DNA from: Lunularia cruciata
Taxonomy: Eukaryota; Streptophyta; Marchantiopsida; Lunulariales; Lunulariaceae
NCBI GenBank assembly: GCA_948567375.1
Contig: OX419761.1
Span: forward strand, 52,020,501 to 52,084,500
DNA length: 64,000 bases
Reading direction: 5' to 3'
This document shows positions 12,506 through 24,609 of the stretch, one piece after another. Positions within the stretch are counted from its first letter, which is position 1, and the number at the start of each line of letters is the position of its first letter. The position numbers and the translations under genes were made by a program. The notes under the pieces are model-generated. The model was not told where the DNA came from and ran no database searches. It saw nothing but the letters and a program-made list of their open reading frames with translations.

Positions 12506-12912
12506 TAAAGAAGAATCCAAAACAAAAAGGCTTGCGGGCCCAAGAGTTCTCAACTCTTTCCTCAAAGCCAAACACCTAGGAATAATACCAAGTCAACACA
12601 CTAAAATCCAAAATAGTGGTGCTCATCTTTTCTACTTCCTCTAAAGTAAGGTTCCCTTTATCTTAGCTATGACTAACTTTAGCTAATCATGACTAATGTA
12701 GAATCATCTTTTATCTCTATATAAATAATATCTCTCAAGTACTTGTAATACCAAGCTAAATATCACAATACCACACACATGCATAAATGGGTGTTACAAT
12801 GCAGCTTCTTTGCCTTTCTTGAAGAGGATGAGGTTGTACTCAGTTCTTCGGGATCACGCTTCTTCTTACTGGTGCGTGTCTCAACTTTCAAAATTTCAAG
12901 GTCTGGCCATTC

Positions 12913-14930
12913 TCATTCCAAGGCCGGGCTTCCTGCTTGAGGTCTCTCCTCCTCAAGTATTATACAATTTATAGTGGTATCACCCTTCGCCTGAAGCGCA
13001 ACACGCTTAGCCGGGGTCTGTACATACTTTACAAGCGGCTTCAGGTTTGGTGGGTGAGGGCATTGGTTGCCCGTATGACCCAATCCTTTGCAATTTCCCC
13101 ACAAAGGAACATACCCAATTTGCCTTCTTAGCTCCAAATAGTTTGGAGTCCAATGTTCCATCAAGCCACAATTGTAACATGCCCCGGGTACAACATTCTG
13201 AGGTCAATTTTGGTTGCTCATCGGTGGTCTTCATGGAGCAGCATTGGGGTTATACTCCCTTTGTCCATACCTTGGACCTTGATACAATGTGCTCGCCTAA
13301 GGCTGTACCTCTTGCATTTGGTACACCACCTCCTCTTCCTGGTTCTATCCTGGAACCCAGTCAATCTGCTGCACCGTGAATGTATTGCGAGTATTGCATT
13401 CCATATTTGCATGGCCTGACTTGCCACACACGGTGCACCATACATTGGATCTGCCAAATGAAAGGGGCTTCCTTTGGTCCTTTGTCCCAATCATCTGGAT
13501 CTTAAAATCCAAAAACTCCTTGATGAGGGCATCCAGCTTGGTATCAACCTTATGTACACTCTTCATTGGGGAAGTCACTGGTTTCTTCGCCCCATGTCTT
13601 CGTACTTGTCTTGGCTTTGATTCTTCTTTGGATTCCAAAGAAGAGCTTGAAGACGTGGAGGATTCTTCCAAAGAAGGGGATGTACTACAAGAAGCTCTCC
13701 GTTTGGGCTTCTTGCCTTTCTTCTCCCGGTTTCTTCTATTGTCGGCAGAGTGAGAGTGAGCTGCCTCATAGCGGGCAACATGTTTGAGTTCCTTGTCGAG
13801 GGAAGTTACATTCCTCTCCCTCTTAAAGATCCAAATCTCTAGTGAAAGTTCTCCTAGGAACCAGGTAATGGCTTGGGCATCGGAGTAACCTACCACACCC
13901 GATTGCTTTGGAACTTGGTTTAACAGCGCCATGAACCGCTCAGAGTAGTCTCTCAACTTCTCCTTCTTGCCTTGGTCCAGATCATTGAGTGCCGCAAAGA
14001 CACTTGTATCATAATCAACTTCCCCGAATTGTTCAAGGAAATTGTTTCTCAAGTCTATCCAGTCCGCCGATACAAACCCCTTCTGGGTTACATGGGTGTA
14101 CCAGCTTTGGGCTTTCTTGCAAAGCAGACTTGGGAGAATTTGCAGTCAATCCACTGAGTCATGTTCCTTGTTGGCGAAGGAGATGACTTCAAATTCTTTG
14201 ATGAATTCATTGAGGTCTTTGTCTTGTTCTGTCCCCTTGTACTTCTGATAGGCCTATTGGGTGACAAGTAATGAAGTCATTGCTTGACTCGATGGGATTG
14301 GCTGGGGTAAGTTTGAACTTGACGGAACCAAGGAGCTGGCTGGTATGCACACTATTTGATAGCCCAGGGGTTCCAATTGGTCAAGTTCAAAGTCGGGTCT
14401 TCTTCGACAATTGCTTCTTTGAGGGTGTAGACTTCAACCCGAGTGGAAGAATCAGGCTCAACACCTTTGAAGTGTTCTTCAAAATTCCTTCAAGACAATT
14501 GAGGAATCTTTCATAGAAAGTGTTGACACTCTTCTTCTATCAGTGTTCATGATGTCTATTCTCAAACAAAGTTCTTAAGAGATGCAACTTCCTTTACAGC
14601 TCTAGGGGAAGTCGGTGTACTAGGCCGTAATGAGTATGTCTGGCTGCTCAAGTCTTTCTTCTTCTTCAAAGAGGGAGACAAGAAGTAGCCCTGCCAACCG
14701 CCTTTGTGTTTCTTTTGGTCAAGTTCTCATAGGGCTTCTTGCACTTCATGGAGAAGTTGAAAGTCCAATGCCTCTCGTTCAGTTTTGTCAAAAGTAGCTT
14801 GGATCTTCAAATGTTTGTCTTCTTCATGTCTTCTTCATGATGCAATGCTCGTCTTCGAACTCTCTCTTCCCATTGTTCTCTCAATGCAAACATTCATATT
14901 GCTTTGATACCCATTTTTGAATTTGGCTTC
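12913..14930 (-). pseudogene. gypsy2 gag polyprotein with zinc knuckles
   Basis: The minus strand encodes a plant Ty3/gypsy gag. A helical N-terminal part lies at about 14930-14240. The retrotransposon gag domain follows at about 14230-13800, with the sequences FIKEFEVISF, KAQSWYTHV, WIDLRNNFLEQFGEVDYD and LRDYSERFMALLNQVP. After a Ser/Lys-rich linker comes a zinc knuckle CTVCGKSGHANMEC near 13410-13450. A second knuckle near 13060 reads WGNCKGLGHTGNQC, with its first Cys changed to Trp. In-frame stops (one TGA in place of TGG near 14155) break the frame. Gag packages genomic RNA in virus-like particles. No protease or RT follows, because a gypsy1 LTR cuts the element at 12797. It lies directly downstream of a primer site and GL4, which makes GL4 its 5' LTR. 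Confidence 0.85.
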
Positions 14931-14956
14931 CTATTCTTCCACTTTTGAGATTTGTA

Positions 14957-14974
14957 TCCCCGGCAGCGGTGCCA
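14957..14974 (-). promoter_or_regulatory. Primer-binding site of gypsy2, tRNA-Asp type
   Basis: Minus strand reads TGGCACCGCTGCCGGGGA, the classic 18-nt plant gypsy primer site complementary to the 3' end of tRNA-Asp. It starts seven bases after the last base of GL4. A primer site next to the end of GL4 and before a gag is the key evidence that GL is an LTR. Confidence 0.9.
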
Positions 14975-16536
14975 AAAATCATGTGACAACTTGGCAAATA
15001 TCACTTTTGTGGTAATCAGGTAAGTAAAGTTTGTTCCCATAAAGATACTAGTCAGAATTGGTCAAATACAAAGCAAAGTAACAATGTAGTTCTTCTTGAG
15101 TTCCTCTTTAGTCTCTTAGGTAGAAACCACACCCAAAAGAGAGTAACAAGCACTGATCCGTAGTCTTGTCACAAATTAACACTTCTTTATCACAACTCCA
15201 TCAAATCTTTGCAAAAAATCTTGATTGTGATGATTCAGGCTCTCCCAAAAACGGCACTTCCTGCAAAACAACTTTGCCTTAGAATTGTATTCCACCCCTC
15301 CACTAAAAGCACAACTTCCTCAATCAAAATTGCTTCACATCAATACTGCGCTACACTCACAAATACAGAATACTACCAACACTACAATTCCTCTCAGATC
15401 TATAAAGGCATTGCTTTGATTGCCCTTCATTGAGGATCAAACACACAGAATGAAGATCAAGGCTATGGAATCCAACATCCAATAAACACATTGACTTGCA
15501 CTTTGAATTTCTCTACACACTCACAAGCACAAACACAAAGTTGATACTTGGAATCAAGCTCAAGCAATGAGCACTGCTTCACAACACTTTGCTTTATCTA
15601 TTCTCGGAAATAATGAGCACTGAACAACATAAGACTGTGAATGTCACTCTTAAATAGTGAAGCACATGACAGTTCTAACAACTATACCGTTTCCTAATAA
15701 CTCTTCTAACCTATAGATCCAAAATGACAATGCACCTCTTCATATCTGCCTCTTCAAATCTCAAATTGTTATTACCTTGATCCGATGTCAACCTCGTCAT
15801 TGACTTTTGAACCCGATGATCTCTCTATAATTTCCCCATCCTCGGGTCTGTCCAATTCTACTCCTAACTCTTCTATTTCTGCAATTTCTTCACTACAATC
15901 TACAATTGAGGTCATAGTCAATCCATCTACTTCCTTATCTCCCAACCCACTCTTCTCCAAAGTTTTAGAGAACAACTCCGGAGACACTTGAACTCCTACT
16001 TCTACAACTTTGGGTCTTTGTACTTTTGCTACCTCACTACAAAGTTTAGCTAACTCCGTCCTAATAAGATCTAGTCTGAGACACACATTGTCTCCCACCT
16101 CTAACATCTCCCTATCTACACGATCTCGTAGATGAATTAATAGATTATTCAACTCCGTGTACTTTGCCTTCCTCTTGCGTGTCTCTTGCACTAATAACTT
16201 TAGCTCATGCAATCTTGCCTCTTCGAGTTTACATTCAACTTTTGTGCTTAGCATGCCTTGATTTCATTCACAACGCCTTCTACTTCATTAGCTTCTTCTA
16301 CAACCGTAAGCTTCTCCCTCTTCCTTTCTTCCTCCAATTCACTACAATACATCTCGAGCTCATCTTCAAATTCAGCCTTCAATGCCTCCTTCTCCCACCA
16401 ATTCATAGAAAGTTGCTCCTCTGCTACTCGCACCAATCCTTGCACCCAATCTTCTTCTCTACTGCGCTCCATTAACTTGTGTTGCCAAGCATGATCTTTC
16501 TCCGCTGCCTTCTTCTTGAGACTCTCCAACTCTTGC

Positions 16537-19500
16537 TGTGACAACCCGGAAAATATCACTTTTGCGGTAATCGGGTAAGTAAAGTTCGTTCCCACATAGA
16601 TACGGGTCAGAAATGTCCAAATACAAAGTCAAACAATAACAATGTTGTTCCTCTTGGTTGTGTCTTTAATCTCTCAGGTAGAAACCACACCCAGAAGAGA
16701 GTAACAAGCACTGACTTGCAATCTTGTCATGAATTCATACTCCTTAATCACAAATCCTTCAATTCTTTCCAAACAATCTTGATTTTGATGATTCAGGCTC
16801 TCCCAAAAATGGCACTTCACTGCAAAATGACTTCACCTCAGAATTGTGTTCCACTCCTCCACTGAAGGCACAACTTCCTCGATCAAAATTGCTTCACATC
16901 AACTTTGCACTGCACTCACAAATGCACAATATTACCAACACTACAATTCCTCTCAAATCTATCAAGGCATTGCTTCAATTGCACTTCACTCAAGATCAAA
17001 CACACAAAATGAAGATCAAGGCTGCGGAATCCAACATCCAACAAGCACACTAACTTGCACTTTGAATTTCTCCACACACTCACAAACACAATTGCAAAGC
17101 TGATACTTGGAATCAAGCTCAAGCGACGAGCACTACTTCACAGCACTTTGCTTTATCTATTCTCAGAAATAATGAGCACTGAACAACATTTCTCTGCGAA
17201 TGTCACTCTTAAACAGTGAAGCAATCGACATTCCTAACAACTATACCGTTCTACAACAACTCTTCTAACCTGCAGATCCAAAATGCCAATGCACCTCTTC
17301 ATATCTGCCTCTTCAAATCTCAAAATTGTTACTAATCTGATCCAATGTCCACTTCTTCCTCGGCTTTCAAACCCAAACCTAGAGTAACTTTACTTCCTAA
17401 TATTTTGTCCTCGGGTTTCACATCTCCTACTTCATCTACCAATTCCAGCAATTCTCTTTCCTGATCTGAAATTGCACTAGTGGGTAATCTATCTAACTCA
17501 TTATCTCTTGACCCACTCTTCTCTAATGTCTCTGATGGTAACTCCAAAGACATTTGGACTCCTATGTTATCTACTTCGAGTTTTGCTCTAACATCCCTCC
17601 GAAGTTTTTCTAGCTCTATTTTCACTAAGTCTAACCTAATTGAAATGTTATCCTCTACCTCTAAAATCTTTCTGTCTACCCAAGTTCTGAGACTAATCAA
17701 CAAGGCGTTCATATCTGTATCCTTCGCTTGTCTTTGCCTCGTCTCCTACACCAACAACTTCAACTCGTGCAGTCTTGCTTCTTCAATCCGCACGCTGGCT
17801 TCTATACTCAACATTGCGTTTACCCTGAGGACTATCTCCTTCAAAGGCTCCAACCTTGTCTTCCTTTCTTGTTCTTGATCTGCAAGCCAGTCCTCTCGGT
17901 ACATCGCCAACTCTGCCTTGAACTCGGCTTTTACCATCTCCTTCTCCTTCTCCTTCTGTACAACCTTCTCCTCCTAATTACAAAGTAACTCTCGTAATCA
18001 GTCTTCTTCTCTGTATCTTGCCGCCAACTCTCGTTGCCAGAGTTGCTTCTTCTCTTCCATACTCTCCATCACCCTATCGAGCTCCTGATCCTTTGTTGCT
18101 ACTCTTGCCATAGCATGGATTACTTCTACTCTCGAATCAGCAAACTGCTGCTTCAAGATTTCGTACTACGCTACTTGTCTCTCCCTTGCTAGGTCACTCT
18201 TCTTCACAAGATCCTCTCGATAACTTACTTCTCTCTTCAGGTCTTCAATTACCTGACTTCTCTCTACTGCCTCTGCTCGCAGTACTTCCCTTTCCTCCTC
18301 ACCTCGGGTTACACTCTTCTCAACTCCAAGTTCTCTTCTTCTAATCTTGCCAACACCTGCAATACAGTCTTTACCTCTAGACAAGTTGACTGCATCTCCT
18401 TCTTCTTGTGCTCCATCTTCACCAACAATGGGCACACGATCTCTCGCAGGTACTCCACTCTATCACTGGCAACTACTTCCTCCCGCGGAGTGGTCTCTCT
18501 TCTCACTTCGTGTTCTCCAGATACTTGCCTTCTTCTCTGCAGTCTTCGTATCGGAATCGAAGCCTCGCTTCCCAAGCTTTTACTTACCTCTTCTTTTGCC
18601 TTACTTGGCCCCGCATCATACTTCACCTTACATCTCGGGTGAACTCCTGGCTGTATTGCAATTTTCTTCTCCTCTGGCACAGTTACTTTGTCTTCCAACT
18701 GTGTATTGTCTTCGGCTTCCAACTCGGCTTGCACTTCTTCTTTGTATTCTTCAGCCGCTGGCGCCGATGTCATCTCTCCACCTTCATCACTATCGCTACT
18801 CGTACCTCCACTCTGCAATGTTAGCTCAGGCTCCTCCTTGTGTTCCGAGTCTTCAATTTTGAGCTCGGCATCTCTTTCTGAGTCTTCATCCTCCAACTCA
18901 ATCAGCACCATACCTCGCCTCGGGTTACTTCTCTGCATCTTTTGAGGTTTCTTGCTTTCTTTGGCTTCACCTTGCCAACCTCTCTTCTTCGTCGGAGTAC
19001 TTACTGTGACCTTCACATTCTTCCCTGTCTTTGCGTAGTAGTCGTTGGTGCTCCTGATCTGCAAGATGTACTGCTGCTCCTCGACATCTACCTCCTTTTG
19101 CACATCAGGATGGAAATATGACACCATCCGAGTCCGCTCTGCCAAGTTCAGCAAGTTGAGCCCAAGGTAGAAGTGTGCTGCAAATGGCACAATGTAGTGT
19201 GGAGGCGACTTATCCCACAAATTCCACACCATCTGCCTCATTCTCCCATGAAAACACCTCGCCTAATTGATTGGTTCTCCTGCAAACAACTTATGGAAGA
19301 ACACCGCTTGGTGTTTCATCACATAAGTGGTTCTCTCTGGCTTTAGGATAGCCATCAAAGCACTCATGATCCCTCTCTTCACAAGGTGTTTGTAGCTCTC
19401 AGCCTTGTACCCATTCTTTGTCCGTTTTGATGAGAAGGCATCCCTCACCTCCTGAGTCTCTTGAGCTATCTCTCCCTTTCCCAAGACATGGCCCCTTGCT

Positions 19501-20315
19501 CCGAGCCTACTTCCTTCCCGAGTACAAGTCTCCAATCTGACTCTGTCCAGCGAGCCGGATTTCCTCTCTTCCCCTCTTCCTTGGGTCCATCGAGACATTT
19601 ACTCTTGATGATTTTGTCATGAATCCTGGAAAACTTACATTCCAGTTCCATGCCAAAAATGTGATCCAAAGTCGGCTCAAGACTTTGATCCTTGCTATCA
19701 CATCTAACCTCTGAATCGCATGATTTCTCACTGCAAATTCGGAGTTCTTCTTCCCTCCTTCCATCTCTTCTACCTTCTCGCTCTCTCTCAATTTCACTCT
19801 TGCGACTTCTCCCTTGTGCACTAACACAATTCCAACTCTATTTCCCTTCCCACGATCACCTGCAAGACAACTTCTCAGCGGTGAAGGAAAATTACTCAAC
19901 ATTTTGTCATTGCAAGTTCAATTTTTATAGAGTTGCACTTCTTTGTCTTCCGTCACTTCGAGTTTCTATCAAGAAATCACACCTCCAGCATGCACCTGTC
20001 ACTATCAATCAACCTTCGCGCGTACCAAGCCACCAATTTTAAAACGGCACCTTCTTGAATTTCTCACCCCGATGAAAGGTTGTTAGACTGTCTTTGCCTT
20101 CGGGTTGAGCTCCCCCCGATACAAAGACAATTTACTTCGGGTTGTTTGCTAACTGGGCATTTCTGAGTACTTCCCCTTATGACCCGAAGTAACATTACTT
20201 CGGGTTTTATCCCGAAGACTCTTTTCTTCGCCTTCTTCGGCCATACATGCGCAATCCGACTTCTCTATACACTTCTTCTCCTTTATTTTGAAAAAACAAA
20301 AATGTGGGCACCACA
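16537..20315 (-). mobile_element. GL5: giant coding LTR inside GL4
   Basis: Complete 3779-bp copy. Edges are TGTGACAACCCGG and GGGCACCACA; the flanking 5-bp duplication is CTTGC (16532-16536 and 20316-20320). Inserted in the coiled-coil part of the GL4 gene. No internal primer site or pol. Confidence 0.9.
17332..19902 (-). pseudogene. GL-encoded coiled-coil protein, broken copy in GL5
   Basis: Start codon at 19902 (Met-Leu-Ser-Asn-Phe). Frameshifts lie near 19500-19600 and near 18310, and a TAG near 19260 replaces the Trp of INWARCF (TGG to TAG). A 310-codon open part (19241-18309) covers the end of the N-terminal domain, the acidic segment (VLIELEDEDSERDAEL), the basic IPIRRLQRRRQ and the start of the coiled coil. 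The last part runs to 17332 and ends in EEEVDIGSD, the family C terminus. Confidence 0.74.
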
Positions 20316-23300
20316 CTTGCTCCATCACTGCAGCAATTGCTTTGGAATGTATCAACTCTACACGCACATCTGCAAGTTCTTCTTTCAATCCTGCAACCAT
20401 TGCAGTCATCTCCTTTGCTTCCTTGCGACTCTTTACTAATTCTTCCCTTGTCACCTCAAAATGCTTACTCCAAAGAACCTCCTCAACCCAAAGTTCTTCG
20501 ACTTCCATCTCCACCCTCGTCAACTTACTTTGCAGCAAAAAATGTTTCTGCACTCCAGGTCTTTACTACTGCCAATTCATCCGGCACCTTGAGATTGGCA
20601 CTTACCCTCTCCATCTTCTTTTGCTACAACATCATCAACAGCGGACATACAACTCTGGACAAATAGTCCACTCCTTCGCACCTTGCGTCATTGGCTTGGA
20701 CTTTGGGTTCTGACCACTCTTTGTCTTGTACCTTGCTCCAAAGTCGTGATCTTCGCACCTTCAAAGTTTCTTCTTCTGAACTTTCTCCCCCTTCTTGAGT
20801 AACTTTATTGGGCCTCACTATAGATACCTTTAGAGCATTCTTACCCTTGGCAATTTGGGGTTGTGCCACAACTTCCTCTCCCTTCTTCTTCTCACTTCCT
20901 TGTTCAAGCATGGAAACTTTGGGACTCAGCTTTCCGGCCTCCTTCATTGGCTGTCGCATTTGCTGAACCTCCACTTTGCCTTAGCTATCACTAATTGATT
21001 CTTCACTTCATAGCGTGAACTCCTCTTCTTCTCCCGACATTCCTTACTTCTATCCGGTTTCTCCTTCCAATTCTTCTTCTTCTTCTTCTTCTTGCATGGC
21101 TTCCGTTTTCTTCACTACCACCGCCATTGGGTTAAGCTTTGGAACTTTCTGGGTTTGGACTGTCGCAACACGACTCTTAGGCATGGCTCTCTTTCTTGCC
21201 CTTGAAAGGTCAATTGCTACAATCTTCTCCTTCCCACCTTCCTTGTAGTGTGCATCCCCATCTTGCACTCTCTCCATATAATATTGCTCATCTACATCGG
21301 CCTCCTTTCATAAATCTGGATGAAAGTGCAAACGCATTCAACTTCATTCTTCCAAAGTCAGCAAGTTCAACCCAAAATAAAAGTGTGTTGCGAATGGCAC
21401 AAAGTAATGTGGTGGCATATTCATTCTCCATCCTGAAATCATCTGCTCCACTCTCTGATGCAGACATTTTGCCCAATCTATTGCCTCTCCCGCAAACATT
21501 TGGTAAAAGAACACCACCTGTTGCATAGTAACATGGGTGGTTTGCTTTGGCTTGAACATGACCATCATCACGCTTACTATCCCTCTCCACTCAAGGTCTC
21601 CATAACTGTCCACCTTACACCTATTCTTAGTGCGGGGTTCAGTGAACAAATTCCTCACTTTGGTAGTCTCTTTTGAAGCATCACACTTCCAATAGAAGGT
21701 GGTACCTCCTACCTCTCCTGCTTCTCTTCCCAACACTAGTCTCCAATCCGCCTCCATCCATCAAGCGGGATTCCCTTGTGACAACCCGGAAAATATCACT
21801 TTTGCAATAATTGGGTAAGTAAAGTTCATTCCAACAAAGATACGAGTCAAAAATGTCCAAATACGTACTCAAAGGTCACAATGTAGTTCTTCTTGGTTGC
21901 ATCTTTAATCTCTCATGTAGAAACCACACCCAAAAGAGAGTAACAAGCACTCATTCACAATCTTGTCACGAAGTAACACTCCTTAATCACAACACCTTCA
22001 ATTCTTTCCAAACAATCTTGATTGTGATGATTCAGGCTCTCTTGAAAATAGCACTTCACTGCAAAATGAATTTGCCTCAGAATTGTGTTCCACCCCTCCA
22101 CTAAACGCACAACTTCCTCGATCAAAATTACTTCACATCAACTTTGCGATGCACTCACAAATTCAGAATACTACCAACACTACAATTCCTCTCAGATTTG
22201 TCAAGGCACTGCTTCAACTGCATTTCACTAAGGATCAAACACACAAAATGAAGATCACAACTGCGGAATCCAACATCCAACAAGCACACTGACTTGCACT
22301 TCAAATTTTTCCACACACTCACAAACACACACAGAGTTGATACTCGAAATCAAGCAAGCAACGAGCATTGCTTCACAACACTATGCTTTATCTATTCTCA
22401 AAAATTATGAGCATTGAACAACATAATACTACAAATGCCACTCTTAAATAGTGAAGCAATTGATAGTTCTAACAAAAATATTGTTTCCTAACAACTCTAC
22501 AAACCTGCAAATCTGAAATGACAAAGCACCTCTTCATATCTGCCTCTTCAAATCTTAATTCTGTTACTAATCCGATCCAATGTCTACTTCTTCCTCGATC
22601 AGTCTTCTTCTTAGACTAATTTCTCTACTGCTGATCAACAAGTTTCTCTACTTCTTCTTAGACTAATTTCTCCTCCTCATCTCCTGCACCAACAACTTCA
22701 ACTCATGCAGCCTCGTCTCTTCAATGTGCACATTGGCTTTGTACTTAGCATCGCATTCATCTTGATCACGATCTCTTTTAATGGCTCCAATCCCATTTTC
22801 CTCTCCCGTTCTTGATCTGCAAGCCAATCTTCTCTGTACATTGCCAATTTTGTTTCAAACTTAGCTTTCATAGCTTCCTTCTCCTTCTCTTTCTGCACAA
22901 TCTTTTCCTCCTGATTGCGAAGTAACTCTCTCAACCTTTCTTCTTCTCTATACCGCATTGTCAACTCTTGTTGCCACAACTACTTCTTCTCTTCTACACT
23001 CTCCATCACCCTTTTGAGCTCTTGTTCTTTCTCTGCTACTCCTGCCATAGCATGGATAATTTCTAGTCTTGAATCAGCAAACTACTGCTTCAAGATTTCA
23101 TATTCAGCAATTTGTCTTTCCTTTGCTATAACACTTTGCTCTATCAACTCCTCCCAATTCCTTGCTTCTCTCCTCAACTTCTCAATCATTTGATTCTGCA
23201 CTACTACATCTACTCGTAGTACTTCCCTTTCATCCTCACCTCGGATTATACTCTTCTTCAATTCCGAGTTCTCTTCTTCTAATCATGCTAACACCTACAA

Positions 23301-24582
23301 CACAATCTTCACCTCCAGACACTCTGACTGCATCTCCTTCTTTTTGTGCTCTAACTTCACTAATAAGGGGCACATAACCTCCCACATGTTCTCCACTCCT
23401 TCACTTGGAGTTACCTTGACTTGCGGAGTGATCTCCTTCTTCACCTCTTCTTCACTCGACACTCGCCTTTTGAGCCGCAGTTGCCGTATAGGAATGGATG
23501 CTTCACTCCCTGAACTTTCATTCTCCTCTTCTCTTACCTTACTAGGCCCCGCTTCATACTTTACCTTTTGCTTGGAACAAACTCCTTGTTGAATGGTAAC
23601 TTTCCTTTCTTCTTGCTCTAGCATTTCATCTTCCAACTTCAAGTTACCTTTCTCCTCCATCTTCATTGTGGCTTTTTCTTCCTTGGGTACCGATGTCATC
23701 TCCCCTCCATCGTTGTTGTCACTACTCGTGTGTCCACTCTGCAGTGTGAGCTCGGGTTCTTCATCTCTTTCCGAGTCTTTGGACTTGCACTCGGCTTTGC
23801 CTTTTGATTCTTCCTCTGACGATGCGATTACCACCATACCTTTCCTCGGGTTTACTCTTCTAGTCTTTTGAGGTCTTACTTTCTTGACGTCTTCTCCTTC
23901 TCCTTGTTGACTCCTCTTCTTTGACTTTGGAGTACTCACGTCCAACTGCACACTCTTCTCCGTCTGCGCTTAGTACGCATCGTTGCTCCTGATCTGAAGA
24001 ATGTATTGTTGTTCCTCCACGCCAACATCCTTTCTTAAGTCGAGATAGAAATGCAACACCATCCTACTACGCTCTGCCGCATTGAGCAAGTTCAGCCCCA
24101 TATAGAAATGAGCTGCAAATGGGACAATGTAATGTGGAGGTGATTTATCCCACAAATTCCACACCATTTGTCTTGTTTGCCCATGAAAACACTTTGTGTG
24201 GTGCCCATATTTTTTGTTTTTTTCAAAATAAAGGAGAAGAAGTGTATAGAGAAGTCGGATTGCGCCTGTTTGGCCGAAGAAGACGAAGAAAACTGTCTTT
24301 GGGGTGAAACCCAAAGTAAAGTGACTTTGGGTCATAAGGCGAAGTACTTTGAAATGTTGTGTCAGCATACAATACAAAGTAAATTGTCTTCGGCTCGGGG
24401 GGAGCTCAACCCGAGGCAAAGATAGTCTAACAACCTTTTGTCGGGGCAAGAAATTCAAGAAGGGGCCGTTTCAAAATTGGCGGCTCATACGCGCGAAGGT
24501 GGGGTGACAGTGACAGGTGCATGTCGGAGGTGTGATTTCTCGATAGAAACTCGAAGTGATGGAAGACGAAGAAGTGCAACTC

Positions 24583-24590
24583 TATAAAAA
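24583..24590 (+). promoter_or_regulatory. Candidate TATA box of the GL gene
   Basis: TATAAAAA in the context CTCTATAAAAATC, 27 bases before the family start codon at 24610. The same box is seen in the reverse copies GL3, GL5, GL6, GL9 and GL10, and survives as CTATAAGA in the divergent GL11 where surrounding bases differ. If transcription starts about 30 bases downstream, the 5' leader would be almost absent, so the true start of translation may be the next Met. Confidence 0.5.
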
Positions 24591-24609
24591 TCAAAACTGC
24601 AACGACGAA

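Larger units (their letters stand above)
8236..12797 (-). mobile_element. 5' LTR of a gypsy1-type element, split by GL3
   Basis: The LTR starts TGTAACACCCATTT at 12797 on the minus strand and ends ...GGCCAGCTCA at 8236, just before the primer site. About 675 bp of native sequence remain, matching the plus-strand gypsy1 3' LTR (36103-36407 plus 53735-54124) along its length. GL3 interrupts it, and a 143-bp piece of the LTR (8490-8632 and 12363-12505) lies on both sides of GL3. To the right, at 12798, the LTR abuts gypsy2 gag sequence, so this element seems to have inserted into gypsy2. Confidence 0.8.

Noticed and set aside
13047-13379. Plus-strand frames across 13.0-13.8 kb
   Set aside because: Antisense to gypsy2 gag with its zinc knuckles.
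15209-15433. Gln/Ser/Thr-rich open frames antisense to the GL tail
   Set aside because: Same position in all copies, opposite strand to the gene, low complexity; they are shadows.
20149-20553. A 134-codon minus-strand frame that seems to fuse coiled coil with the GL start
   Set aside because: It crosses the GL5/GL4 boundary at 20315, so it is a chance fusion made by the insertion.
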